Position numbers and translations under genes: made by a program. From Hyparrhenia diplandra (lineage: Eukaryota; Streptophyta; Magnoliopsida; Poales; Poaceae): DNA of 64,000 bases. This document shows positions 1-13,200 of this stretch, one piece after another; positions within the stretch are counted from its first letter, which is position 1, and every line of letters begins with the position of its first letter. The stretch is from contig JADLZK010008400.1 in NCBI GenBank assembly GCA_015847255.1, forward strand, positions 41,373 to 105,372, read 5' to 3'. The notes under the pieces were generated by a model. It searched no databases. It was given only the letters and a program-made list of their open reading frames with translations, and was not told the origin of the DNA.

Positions 1-1934
1 CACATCCAGGCAATATGATTAGAACACCTGATGGAAAGCTGGCTATTCTTGATTTTGGTATGTCAACTAGTAGTTTGAAAATCCACAAATAGCTCTCATG
101 TCGAACTATGGTATTTTGTGTTGCTTCTCATAAAGTTATATACAAACATTATACGCATTTTTTTGTCACGAATAACTGCTTTACTATTACTACAATGACG
201 TTCATTTAAGAAGTTTCTGTCACTTTGCATTACTAACTAGTAACTACAGCAGCACATACTAGTACTGGATTAAAGCATGAAAAGTGCAGGCATTTTCAGT
301 AGCATCTAATAGCCTGTTTTTATTGCTATCAGCAAGAATTCTGCTGACTAAGTTCAAAAAAACAATTGTGCCCTTAGCTTTTCGATCAGCCTACTTTTGC
401 TGTGTTTGTTTTTGTCAGTTTTTAAGCTCATGAAAAAATGAATAAAAATGTGTAATTTTTCTTTGCAGGGCTTGTAACAAAACTGACAGATGATCAAAAG
501 TATGGAATGATCGAAGCAATATCTCACCTTATCCATCGTGATTATGATGCGATTGTTAAGGACTTTGTGAAGCTTGGTTTTATCCCTGAAGGGGTTAATT
601 TGGATCCTATCTTGCCTGTACTGGCCAAGGTTTTTGATCAGGCACTAGAAGGAGGCGGTGCCAAGAACATTAACTTCCAAGAATTGGCAGCAGATCTAGC
701 ACAGATAACGTTTGATTATCCATTCAGGATACCTCCGTATTTTGCTTTGATTATTAGGGCCATTGGAGTATTAGAAGGCATAGCTTTGGTGGGAGATCCT
801 GAATTTGCCATTGTGGATGAAGCATACCCATATATTGCACAGGTCCGCATTCAGCCTTTGATTTAAGGGTTAATTGAACGTCACACACTCCCATACATTT
901 TTACCATGTACATGGACACTGTTGCAACTAAAACATTCCTCCTCGATCAAAGGATCACACATAGAGGCACAACGAAGTTCTGATTGGGAATTTGCTTTAA
1001 AGTTTTATGTTACTAATCTGTGCTTTTATTTGACAATATCAGAGGCTGCTAACAGACGAATCACCTCGGCTAAGGAGTGCCTTGCGTTACACAATATATG
1101 GCAAAACTGGTGTTTTCGATGCAGAAAGGTTCATTGATGTTATGCAAGCTTTCGAGAATTTTGTTCGTGCAGCAAAGAGCGGTGGTGGGGAGAACTTGAG
1201 GGGAAACATGGCTGAGCTGGCTGATTTAGGAGGTCAACCTAGCACCAGTTTGGTTCCTGTATTTCCAATGGCCATAGCCCAGCCTGAGCAGCCAGTTAAA
1301 GCCCGTGCAGCTCTTGCTTTTTTACTCTCTGAGAGGGGGAACTTCTTTAGGGAATTCATTCTTGATGAGGTAAGCTATTGTGTTGCAGCTGCTGATAATT
1401 ATTTGTGGACAAGGAGTTGTACTTGACATATCAATTTCCTTGATATAGTTAAATGATCATTCAAAATTTCTGACTAAAGCTTTCTTATTTTGTGCGTTGC
1501 AGATTGTGAAAGCCATTGATGCAATTTCAAGGGAGCAATTAATCCAGATTGCTGCATCTTTTGGCATAGGAAACGCGACCCCAGTTTTTAGCATGGTTCC
1601 TGTTAGGGCCAGGGCATTGCTTCCAACAATCACAGAGGAAGACAGAGTCATCTTGAACAATGTCGAGAAGGTTGTGAAGTTCCTAACATCTGGGACTGCA
1701 ACTCCAACAGTGGGTGGGGTATGAGTGCTAAGATCTGCTTTTTCTTTAATACTAATAACTAATGTTGAAGGTTGCTGACATTCAGTTTCGTCTTGGCAGG
1801 ATGTAAATATGGTGTCTGTAGTGCAAGAGCTTCTACCTGTGTTGCCGGGCATCTCATCGAAGATCCTACCTGATGTCTTGAGCCGCTTGTCATCACGAGT
1901 ATTTGCACGGCTGATCCGGGAGGCATTTTTGTAA
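1..1934 (+). CDS. ABC1-family atypical protein kinase (ABC1K), 3' part
   Basis: This is the C-terminal 368 residues of an ABC1/UbiB-family kinase, cut by the window edge. Exons read 1-57, 469-842, 1043-1369, 1503-1718 and 1800-1934; all junctions are GT-AG and phases agree. The window opens inside the family's nucleotide-binding motif (HPGN) and continues through the metal-binding DFG, so the catalytic core ends here and the rest is the long C-terminal region. That region contains the conserved stretches PYFALIIRAIGVLEG and RYTIYGKTGVFDAERF and ends in LIREAFL. From memory these resemble the plastid ABC1K1/ABC1K3 group, whose plant members sit in plastoglobules and affect prenyl-lipid (tocopherol, plastoquinone) metabolism; the exact subfamily is not settled. 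The frame is intact, unlike the two large genes further right. The 3' end faces the tubulin cofactor gene. Confidence 0.88.
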
Positions 1935-2659
1935 AGTTTTTTTTTTTTTTTTTTTTTTGCCCCTTGCTAACAGGAAACTGCAATTAGTAATATCTCCCCA
2001 AACAACACAAATGGTGGTAGAAGTAGAAGATTGTACAGCAATACGATATATAGAATTTATATCAATGCAGGTTAACCTTGCAGCAAAGCTTAACCAACAC
2101 TGACTGTGTGTCGTGCAATCCTGCACATGATACCGTGTACATTTCCTTTTCCACATACAAAAAGCACATGATACCGTGTATACTTCCTTTCGCACATACA
2201 AAAAAAATGGTCTGGCGATAATTCAACATAAACAATATTACCATCGACAGTAGAAAATTACATTTATATTCGTGGTTCACTTTTTATTTTCTCAATTTCA
2301 ATTTATACTGACGTTTGCGGGGAAGCAAGGGCCGTGCTCTCCCAGACAACAAACAATGGATGTGCTCTCCCTGACAACAAACAATGGATGTGCTCACCAT
2401 GACAACAAATAATAAAGCTTATAATTTTTTGAACATAAACGAGACATGTCTTGTGGCATTCCCTGGCAATGAAGAACATATGCAAACAGAGCAGCAAATA
2501 CAATTCCGGACAGCATCTTTCAATTTTTGATGTAGAAGTAAATTGTAATGATACTGGTACAGGAGTTCACACCTTACACATCTCATAATGAGCCCACAAC
2601 GGCTCGACAGGATAAAATAGGATGCGTGCTAACAGTTGGGCAATCTGAGAGTTTTAAAT
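1935..2659. repeat. Convergent 3' intergenic region with two short tandem repeats
   Basis: About 0.7 kb lies between the stop codons of two convergent genes and presumably holds both 3' UTRs. A T run follows the kinase stop at 1937-1958. A 41-bp unit starting GCACATGATACC occurs twice in tandem at 2123-2163 and 2164-2204. A 28-bp unit starting GTGCTCTCC occurs about 2.8 times at 2334-2411. No coding potential is seen. Confidence 0.7.
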
Positions 2660-3651
2660 CTAATCTTCTGTTGGCTTGACAACTGCTTCAACCTCTGCGA
2701 TTGTACTCTCAGCTTCTCCAATCTCAGCACCTTGCTCATTTGACTCCTTCAGTTCAGCCTGCAACGATATGATCGTTGAAATGGGCAGAGAGAATAGTGC
2801 ACAATGTTGAAGGATATATGGACATAGAATTTTTATGCCGTACCAGTGTTGCTTTCAAGTCAGCCAGTGCAGTTTCAAGTCGCTTGTGGCAGTCTGGGAC
2901 CATCATCCTTGACTCAGCTAAAACATTCTCCTGCAGAAGGTGAGAGTTCAAGTTTGGAAAGACTTGTGAGTTCTGAGATCAGAACAGCAGACAATTTCAA
3001 CAATCTCAGCTACATGAAAAGGAGAAAACTACTTCAGTGCCTGACAATCGCAATGCATCTGAGAAATGAGAAATCGGTTTAATGCTAGGAGAAAGAAAAC
3101 AGCAATGCAACGATCAACAACCAGTTACTCCTATCCTTACAGCATCAAGGATGTAATTCTTATCAGAACATAATTTTTAGCGACAATCCATTAACAGAGT
3201 ATTTCCTCTCAATGTATGGGAAGGCAGAAACTTCAGCAGTCTGAAAGTATATTACCTAACTAGATGCAGACTAAAAGACCACCGAGCAATGCTACTACAA
3301 GAACTGCTGTAAACATATCAGATCACAATTCACAAGCAGTGGCAGGTATTGTAGTGTACATCTTCAGCAACGCAACATACTATGATCTTAGTTTGGTTTG
3401 CAAGCACTAGGGCAGGATGGGTTCAATAACTGCATCGAGAGGGAAAAAAAAAGTAGAAGAAGAGGAATGCTCCTAACAATGAGAGGACTTGTCAGCACCT
3501 GCTGTTTGAGATCGTAGGGATCGGCGCCCTTCTCCTTCATGTCGGCGGTCTTTGCCGCCTCCTTCTCCACTTCCTTCTCGTACGAGCGCAGCTCCTTCAC
3601 GATCCTCTTGCACGTCGACGTCTTGATCTTCAGGTTCCTCAGCGTCGCCAT
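2660..3651 (-). CDS. Tubulin-folding cofactor A (TBCA / KIESEL-type)
   Basis: This is a complete three-exon gene: 3651-3499, 2930-2844 and 2758-2660, with GT-AG junctions, all in phase 0, giving 112 aa. It begins MATLRNLKIKTSTCKRIVKE and continues as an almost wholly helical, Glu/Lys-rich chain, as expected for the three-helix bundle of cofactor A. Plant members are about 113 aa. The family holds newly released beta-tubulin in the cytosol before alpha/beta dimer assembly; the Arabidopsis homologue is KIESEL. The start is the ATG at 3651: it opens the family-typical MATLRNLKIKT, whereas the in-frame upstream extension (to 3690) is not conserved. The acidic tail ends in KPTED. The gene is transcribed toward the ABC1K gene. 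The 5' leader probably reaches about 3980, where GC-rich sequence gives way to AT-rich DNA. Confidence 0.93.
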
Positions 3652-4514
3652 CCTACAGCGGAATGCACGAGGCAGCGGCAGATCCAACAAAGGATTTTGC
3701 CGGAAAAAAAAACGAAATTAGCACGCACAATGCATGCAGACACAGAGACACTTGTGATTGGATCAGATCCGGATACGGATAGCCAAATACTAGCTTAGGG
3801 TCCGGGGTCGAGTGCTTAGTTTCGCAGAGAAGGAAGGGGAGAGGGGGGCGGGCGGCGTACCTGCTGTGGTGGGCGGTCGTCGCCGGCGAAGGGGTGCAGC
3901 TGGGAGTAGGGCGGCGGCGGCGGCGGCCCCGTGGATGCGGAAAACGGCGGATTCGAGCGAGGCGTAGAGAATGGAGAAACAAAGAAAAACAGGTGTAAAC
4001 GCAGGCCTATTGGGCCGATTTCTAGTGCACGCGCATTACTGGGCAGGCTGCTTTAGGGAGAGCGGCCCATGAAACTGTTTCATTTTTTCTCTCTACTTTT
4101 TTTTTTTATTTTGCTAGGACACTTCCAATCGTTTGTCACAGTACAAAGCATAAGTCTAGGCCGGTCAAGTCTCACAGGTGCATGGCGAATTGGCTTGTAG
4201 TCAATGATAGGGACGATTTTAAAAGTGGGACGCAAAAACCCACAATTCTTAAAAGGTTCAGTTTCCTTTTTAAAATTCAGTCTTTCGCAACTTTTCTGGG
4301 ACGTGCATGAGTGTGGCGGAGGTTCGGATTTTTTTTCTTAATCTGTGTGTGAATGTTTCCTTTTTAAGCAAAATGCCCGAGGACTGTCGAGTTTTTCTTA
4401 AGACACTTGGTTCTTTTTTATTTTTTTTTTTATTTCTAACTACTTATATTGTTATAATAACTCTTTTCATTAAATAATTATTTCTTCCATTTTCATATGC
4501 GTACCCTTTCGGAT

Positions 4515-4657
4515 CACTCCCTTTGTTTCACATTATAAGCCACTTTGGATTTTTTTTTTTTCCATCTAGCCACGCTTCTAGATATAATAATATGTATATA
4601 TAGCAAAAATGAACCAAAAAAAATCAAAACGATTTATAATTTGGAAATGAAGGAGTA
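4515..4657. mobile_element. Stowaway-like MITE
   Basis: About 143 bp with terminal inverted repeats. The left end reads ACTCCCTTTGTTTCACATTA, and the reverse complement of the right end reads TACTCCTTCATTTCCAAATT. This is the CTCCCTCCGTTTC-type terminus of Tc1/mariner Stowaway MITEs of grasses. The interior is AT-rich and non-coding. The TA target duplication is plausible but not clean on the left. Confidence 0.75.
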
Positions 4658-5790
4658 CTAGTGAAGTCATTTTTCCCTTTTTATCGTTGATTTAGGGGTA
4701 AATTTTGTTATCGGTCTTTATTTTAAAGTTTGTGTTCTGGTTATTTGAAACATGTAACATTTTTTTTTCTTGTGATGTTGAAATGTTCTTTTCTCGCAAT
4801 GTTGGAACATATTTTTTTCACAATGTTGGGATAAATTTCTGTGTACTATCCATTTGTTCGTGTTCTGTGTACGATCCATCACCTCCCCAAACTTTCATTG
4901 TTCATCGATCCCGCAATCAATTGCCTTTCTTTTCGTGACATTCTCAGTGAAGTTAGAATAGTTTTTTTTTTTTTCACAAAGTTAGAACATGTTTTTTCAA
5001 GCAAGGGTATTTTTCCTTCTTATAAGTTGGAACATTTGGTTTTTTTTATATATAAGCGCACATCGCCCCTCTCCAGTCTCCACGGCAGGCACAACACTTT
5101 CCTGATTTTGTATGTCACCATGCACCTGATCTGCATCCAGATGACCAGATCCTCTCTCTCTCCCGGCCGGACCATCTTCATGAGCACAATTAATCAAGAT
5201 CTGGCACCGCACCGCACCTCATCCCGTGTGATGCACAGACAAATTATAGCATGTCTTGTGATTGTGACGATCTATCTAGCAGCACATGACAAACTATATA
5301 TAATATGTAGTGTGACAAGTTATAAATGTGCATGTCATGATTTTAATTGTAATTTGATAATGCTGCCCCTGATCCCCGTTAAAAAGAACATTAGTCTTGA
5401 TTGTCAGGGAACTTTCAGCATAGTTGTACCACAGATCAGTGCTGAATTGTTTTTAGAGTGTATTACTGTATTACGATGGCCCAAGTAGACAGAGGATTCC
5501 GTCCTATATATGTGATAGGTCAGGTGCAGTTGGAGTATAATTATTTAAAGATTGTCGCAGTAGTATACAATTTCTAGTTCATGTGGTTGCTAGGAAAATC
5601 TGCCATGCTGCAGAGTATATATTATCATAATAAGTTGCAAGTTTGCAGCATCTCTGAATGGTGCTAAATTAGCAACCTCTGTATTATCACTGAAGTCATT
5701 AGATCGAAAAATGATACTCTAGTTACCACGGTGCCAATTTTCCATGCTGTCCTGCAGTCAGTACGATATGGATGCCACGGGAAAAAAATT

Positions 5791-5885
5791 ATGAATGAAA
5801 ACGGTGTCCTTTTCATGCATGTGCAGATCCTTGAACTGTGAGATGAATTTCTGGTCACTGAAAAAAGGACACTGTTTTCATTCAT
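5791..5885. repeat. 95-nt inverted repeat with 23-nt arms
   Basis: Arms 5791-5813 and 5863-5885 are reverse complements over 23 nt with one difference, which would be a G-U pair in the plus transcript. The 49-nt loop shows no further pairing. It resembles a small-RNA hairpin or the remnant of a very short MITE. Confidence 0.6.
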
Positions 5886-8800
5886 TTCGTATTGCTTCAG
5901 TATGTGTAGGCTTGGGGATATTTCAGTTGGTGAGCAATATATAATTTGCCACCGGTCAAATCAGGATGCATGATTTCCGTTTTCCGTGTGTATTGTGTTG
6001 TGTGTTGACCCATCTGAAGGAATGTGGGCTCCCGTATTGATCTTTCTTCTTCATGAGATACTGGGTGGGTACGTCGTGGTCCTGTTTTTTTTTTTCAGTA
6101 TGTGTAGGCTTGGCTTATTCCTTCAGACAAACGAAAAACATGCAGAATATATAATTCTGGAATCAAGGGCCATAAGATTCTTCGCGTGCTTTTTTTTTTT
6201 TTTTCTAATGGACTTTAGTGGTGCGTGGTCTTATACTCGTATAATAAGTTAAAAAAGAAATTACGGAGTGCGTGTGTGTGCTTGTAAAAAGTTTTGTATC
6301 ATGCTTTTCTTCTCTGAAGAAGTTTAAAGCTGAAACTTTTTGCGCATTAATTTTCTAAAAAAAACTATGAACTGAATCCATCTATGTATTGTGTTGCGTA
6401 TGAGTGCAAGCATATGAAGCAGCAGCACGTGAACGTTTGGTACGAGCAGTGATGCGTGGTCCTGCTGTGTATATATTCAACAACAAAGAAGAAGAAAACT
6501 GGGGCTTATAGCGTACTGATGTTAAGTTGGTCACCCTTGCATCTTTAATTTCTGGTGGTCTTGTGGATGTGTGTGCCTGGCCTGTTGTTGGAGTTGGACC
6601 ATGCATATGCATCCAATCCATCCATCTGTCCAGTTTTGTGCTCAACTTGTAAGATTGCGGCTAAAGTATACATGCTTTCATGGAGTATCGTAAATTTTGG
6701 TGTGTAGTTTTTTTTTTTTTTTTTTTTTTTTTTTGTAAGATTGCTCAAAAAATAGTTTCACTATTGAAACGATTCTAAATCGAAGTTGAATTTAATTCGG
6801 GACAGGAAGAGTATTTCTGCTACACTGTCTGACTTAAAGTTGTTATATTCTGCTAGGCGCTCTCTTGATGATCGATATACTAATGAGTAGTGAAATCAAA
6901 TACCTATATTTTCTCATAGTCCATTGAAGAGTTTACGGTCCCAAATATGAATATTGAACTACTATTATTGTACCGAGGAGTACTTATTATTGTTTGAGAG
7001 CTTGAATCTTTTTATTCTTTGGTCCATTTATTGCAGGACGTCTCTGACATGACGGGTACGAGAATAAACTAACGCATGCACATGATTGTTGTCTTGTCTA
7101 CGTACTACACGCCTGCTCATTTACTCTCGTCTCACGTGATGTGTTTTCTGCGAGAGCGAATAGTAGTGTAGTTCATGCATTGCAGCGGCACCGGCAAGGT
7201 AAGCAAACAAGGATGGTATATGCTTGTATTAGTGTCTCATATATAATATCTACACTTATATGCACAGTGTGATTTGCTTTGCATTGGCTTGGGTTATTAT
7301 TATAAGTATATGCTACATATATAAGGTCTACAGATTAAGCCTATAATGCAAAGCAACCAATCGAACTCTCTGTATACAGAGTCGTGTTTGTCAGTTGGTT
7401 TGGTTGCTGCTAATAAGCACATGGACCGACTATATTCATTCACATGTGGAGTAGTATATGTATTTCCAAGCGATCGATGTATATGGCAGCAAAGATGTGC
7501 TGTCAAGACGACGACGTTTGTATATATACAATACAATTATATACGACGTACGTATATGATGGTATACACATGCATGTACGCATTGACCAGCTAGCAGTTG
7601 GCGACTTGAGTACAGTATGTTTTAGACTTGAGAGGACAGGCACATTAGGTAGTGGCGATGGACGGCGGATGGGAGTTGATTTGGACCACCATACGTACCG
7701 ATCGACTGGGAGTTGAGATCTGTACCACAGTACCAGTAGCTGTAGCTGGAAGAGAGACGCATCAAGCAAATTGGTTGGCCTCTTCTTGTGCTTGCTTGCA
7801 CAGGCTCTGGTTTAGTCGATCGACTTTGAATGTTGCTGGGGTTAGATGACCAACGACTCGCTGGCAATGCAGTTTGGTCTCTGGTGATTAATTTTTCAGA
7901 CAGCAATAGTACACTTACAATGTCGACTTTACTTGACTAGTACAAACTAGTACATTTTCAGCAATGCCATGCCAGATCAAACAAGCAAACCACCCTTTTC
8001 CTTTCGTTACAGTCACAGCAGGCAGCCAGAGGCCGGCCAGAGCCCAGAGACCGTTGTGAGGAGCCCCAGTTCATCATGTTGCTCCGATCCAAACCTTTCA
8101 GTCAGTCGCTGTACACACACACACTGCGCGCATGCAATCTGAACGAGAAGAACCAACCAGCCAACAACAGCACACAGCCACAGGGCAGTAGTACGTGCTG
8201 TACCAACCTACTAGTAGTACCTACCAACCTACCAATAGCAAAGCATGCCATGCCATGGCATTCATTCATATCTTACCACAAAAAACCTACAGCAATTTGG
8301 CGGCAGAGGATGCAGGAGAAAGGCAGATTTCATGGCAATAACTGATAGCCTTCAGCCTTTTAGGCTTTCCAATGGCAATGGCCAAGCACTCCACTCCAAA
8401 TTCAGTAAATGGCGGCATCAGCAGCAAGACATTGACACTGCAAAACAAAGACAGACGATCAAGGATGAAGAGCACGATTGCATCTCATCTCAAAGCATTC
8501 TTCCTTTATTACATTTTTACCATTAACTTGTGAGAAATGAGAACAGAGAACCAGCCAGTCTGCATGTCCTAGCTTTACCTACTGTACACAAGTACCAGCA
8601 AAAAGCTAGACGATGATGGCATGCAATGCAAAGTGAAAAGGCACAATATTTCTTTACCCTGCAATGCAACTAGTATGTGTGCAACCACCATTGAATTGTT
8701 ATTACTGGACAGACAGGGCTATGTAAGTACATGTAAAACAACAGTCACAGCTTGGATCCTAGCTAGAAAACAAGAGGACTGAGGACGACTGCTGCTGTTT

Positions 8801-10224
8801 TTTTTCATTAGAGATCAGATCACAAACAGTGCCAACTTGAGAGTCTGGAGAGGAGAGCGAAATCACACTGCTGAGTAGCAGATGCTCTAGGGAAATCACA
8901 TGCTCGCCTGAAAAGTGAGCAAAAAGATGAACAGGGCTAAGCTCCTGCCCGGCCTTGGCCTTGGCTTTGGCCACCACCTGCATGCTGGCTACTCCTCCAG
9001 GTCCCCAGTGACCTGTAGCAGCAGCGGCAGCGGCCCGCCGCCCCCTCCCCCGCCCCCGGTATCAGCATTCAGCAGCACCAGTGCACCGTCTCCTCTGCCT
9101 GGCATGTGGGCCCACGTAGCATGCCCACATGGAGCCACTGTCGCCCACATGGCAATGGCAGCCACACAAGCCCACAAGAACCCAAATAATCCAACCAGGC
9201 AGCAACACCAACATCACCATCACAAGCACATCTCCTTTCTTCAAGCAACAAGACTACTAGTATATTTACACCTACTCCTATCAAATTGGTTTAAACTAAC
9301 TGGTGGAGTGGCGCGAGACACCAGGGCAAAGCTCCATGTTTGATGCCGAGGCTATCAGCTTCACCTCAGATTACTCTTTCCCAAATGTAACAGTGATATG
9401 AAGGCTGCTCAAGAGATTCCCCTCACCACTTAGTTTTTGCTTAAACACGCCAATCTCGAGGCGATGACAAGGCAGTTTTAGTCTGGCTGATTCCTTCAAC
9501 AGAATAACCATGCCAATGGGCACGCAACATTTGTCTTATTGCTAAGCATGTACTATGTTTCAGTCTATAGTAGCATGGCAGTACTAGGCTCTAAGTCTGG
9601 ATTAAACTAGACTCAACTAAACAAAAGGTGTCCTCGAATCAAATAAACAAAATGACAGTTGACATGCACACTAAAGAGGATCATCTTGTGTTGTGCCTTG
9701 TGAGTTGTGTGGACAGGAAAGGACAGGCTCCAAGATGCCATGGTGCATGTTTTCATGTCTTTTGCACCAGACCATGCATTGGACTGATCCATCCAAGCAG
9801 GCATAGGTCCCCACCACAAGGAGACAGCAGTACACCACTATTTCCCCCTGTTTCTAACCCTCCTTTTTCTCCATCCCAAGTGAGACAATCTCAACTACAG
9901 GCAGTATCAACAAACTAGTGCTGTGGAAGTATGGAACCATGCAACTTATTATTATTTTTGTCTTGTGTGTATAATACGGCTATATATAGACACAACACTG
10001 GCATAATTCATTGCCACAGTTATGCTCCCAAAAAAAACACTAGCATATATCAGAGTACAAGAGATCAAAACAGAAATGTAAGCAAGGTAAAGACCCATTT
10101 GGCATCACATTTCAGCAAGTAATAGCATGAACAAATGGAGCAGTGTTACAGCAGCAAGTATCACACCAACAGCAACATTAGGGAGCAGAGGCAAGATTAT
10201 TAGTTAGAGGACAGAGGTACCTCA

Positions 10225-13200
10225 CTAGCAGTTAGTCAGATCTACAACTGTCTCTTCAACCAGGTCCTCCAAGACCACGGCGCAGACCATGGTGTTGAGA
10301 TCAAACATCTCTAACCGAGTCGTGACAGCACTTGCTGCCTCGGCCACCTCCCTCTTAAGTATCATCTCCAGCAAGAGATTTCTTTCAATAGCTTCACCCG
10401 GAGGATACTTCTCTAGTATCGACCAGTTCCTAATGACACGCCAAATTTCCTCAGCCGCCGAATTACTGGAACCATTCTTGCAATCACCGTGCTCCAAAAA
10501 GCATGATCTACCCCAGGGGTATGCAGCCAGTTCCGCCATCGAAGCAATCTCAGTGAGTGCTTCGTTTACGGCATCAAAAAAGAAGCCTCTGCTTTGACTG
10601 TCGTTTCCCAAACTTAATTCCATCTTCTTCATAATCTGAAATCTTCTCAAGCAAATTTGGGCTCAAAGGGTCAGCTAATATGCAACTTTCTTGATCCATG
10701 CCACAAGAGTGGACCAGCTTTTGGATAAACGTCAGTGAATCTAGATCTTCATCAGCCTTTGAGAAAAGCCTTGAGAGTCTCAAAGAATTTGGCGACATGA
10801 CTTCCAGCGGGGGATCCTCCCATGACAGTGACCGTGAAAATGATCCGATCAGAGGAGACCTCGACAAAGCTTCTGCACATATATGTAAAAATGCCATTTG
10901 AGATAAGATCATCTTCCTCTAGACAGCTAAAGTTTGATGAAATGGGTTTTCAGGCTTACGTGGGGATGAAGTGATGAAATTTTCAGATGAGTACAGTAGC
11001 CTCCTATTGTTATCACATATAAATGGTCCATCTAGTACAGATACAGGACTTGGTTGGTCCTGAAGGTCACCAAAGATTCCTGGGGCGCCAAGACTTGAAA
11101 TGGAAGAAATATCCTGATACAGCAAAGCTAACTATCATATTTTGGACTTTTGAAGGCTACACAAGTGATTGTACAAAAACCATAAGCAACAGCTTTAGCA
11201 GGATAGATTTTGAATTACCTTGGCAGGGAAATTAGCTGCATTATTAGTATCACAAGAACTGGACACGAGTCCTTGCACAGTGTTCGTCTCATCTATGTTT
11301 AGACAAGCACTTGGTTTCTGAAGATTGTCTAGCGCGAGATGGTTCCAATCTTCCTTCACATCACCAGTAGCCACAGCCCCTCCATGCTTGAGTCTATTGC
11401 TTGCAGATGGATCTACCTTCTCCCTAGTTGATTTCTTGTTTTTAGAGAACAGGCTAGAAACTTTTTCCCTAAATGATGATGATTTCCTGATTCTTTCCTT
11501 TTCAGTTTCCTGAGTGCCAGAGGCTAATCCATTTGACCCAGCAACTCCATAGGACAAAGAAAGTGGAAGAGATCGAGATCTTGGCAAACATGAGAAAGGC
11601 TCTTCAGGTTCCAGCTCAGGTGCTGGGCTCCCCAGTGTTTCAGCCCCAATTTCTTCCTGGTCCTTGACTTTCGGTATTGTGAGCATGTCACCAAGTGTGC
11701 CTGTACTTCTGCGAACTTCCATCTCTTCCTCAATACTGACTGTTGATGATACCATAGACCATCTCTCTAAAATCTTCTTCTTGCCTTCCCTAACTACTGA
11801 TGGTTCCCTTCTATGGGATGCCTGACTAGAGCATGATGCAGAGCAAGGACTTCCACTTCTACTCAGAAAATCCCAAGAACGGCCAGAAGTAGGAGTGCCA
11901 AACTCCAATTCCTCACTTGTTTCACCAGACATCTCTTTTGCAATCTCAACTTCTGATTTACTGAAGGAGTCATCTCCGATATAAAAGTCAGGGTATTCAC
12001 ATGAAAGCATGCTCGCTTCATCTTGCTTGTCTTTTAGCCGCATCCTCATCTGCCAAGTGATCTCCTTTGCCAACCTTCTTGAGCACAAGGTTTCATCAAC
12101 CGTCATCATACTTTCATCTTCACTATCTTCTGCTGATGATAATGAAGACCTTGCAATCCTGGAATCATGAGAATTTGAGAGTCCTGGCTTTAGTACCACA
12201 ATTTTTGTTGGCTCAGACAAATTTGAATTCACTGGGGAAACATCTAAGCTCTGATGGCGCCTGTATCTGTTACGTTCACTTTCATCTCCATCTGAAAACA
12301 GTTGTCTCCCTATAAGGATGCTGCCTTTTTCTCTTTGTTGATTCTGATGGCTTCAGTATGGTTATTTGCTTCACTTCAGAAGGTGGCACAACAGGTTGGA
12401 AGTCATAACAGTTGCTTGATAACAGAGGATTTGGCTCATCAAGGAACTCCAAGAATAGCTCTCTATTTGAGCTTAAAAACTGTAGTGCATCTTGGAACTC
12501 CTTCGAATGAAGAAGCTTCTCATCTGTGGCTAGACGCTTCGCTTCAGCAAACTTCTCGCGAACAAGTGACATTCTCTTCTCACAACAAGGCTCATCTCCT
12601 TGGTGCTTGCTCAGGCTGCTATTGATTCTTGATGGTTGGTCACCAGAACCATTCCAAGTGTGATGATGGCGTGTCCCCTGCCTTTTGGTTTTGGTGGCAT
12701 TTGCTTTCCTTCTTCGGCCTGAGATTCCGGTAGTTCTCTTCAAAACCACCACACCGAAGTTCCTTATCCAATTGCCTTCCTAAAGGGAAATTAGATTGCT
12801 GAGCTGGAGCATCGTGTAGACCCATTAATCTTGCAACAACATTCAGTGGCTCATCATCAGGCATCCCTTCTTTCCACATGTCCTCCTCCATGAGCATCTT
12901 AACAGGCGTCGCACCAGATCTTTTAGTAGGCGAGTTTGATCTTTTAGTAGGGGAATTCCTTCTTGTCTGACTATCTCTCTGCAGGTAAATTAGAGAAGAA
13001 CAACATTGTGTGACTTCCAGTTGTGTCAAGTTTGATTTTGATGAAAGAAGGAACATATTTTTTGACATACTTGTTTATCTTCAGTCAGAGCTGGGGGGTT
13101 AATTGCCATCTTGAAAGTATTATTCCGGTCTTTTCCGGCTGGTGAAACTGCAAGGCATAATGGTACACTGCAACATTAGAGATTTTGCAGACACTGAAGA

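Larger units (their letters stand above)
3652..10224. other. Intergenic, no supported gene
   Basis: The first ~330 bp are the probable cofactor A leader and promoter. The remainder is AT-rich and carries a Stowaway-like MITE, a 95-nt inverted repeat, long T runs (for example 6709-6732) and simple sequence. From about 8.0 to 10.2 kb the DNA is of mixed composition with CA- and GCC-rich patches. Some of it just below 10.22 kb may be the 3' UTR of the TRM-like gene. I see no open frame with family similarity. Confidence 0.6.

Noticed and set aside
4841..5488. 215-codon plus-strand frame
   Set aside because: The translation is low-complexity Phe/Ile/Leu-rich, arises from T-rich DNA, and has no family signature.
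8915..9343. 142-codon frame with a His/Gln-rich stretch
   Set aside because: The composition follows CA- and GCC-repeats; there is no recognisable domain, and three opposite-strand frames cover the same DNA.
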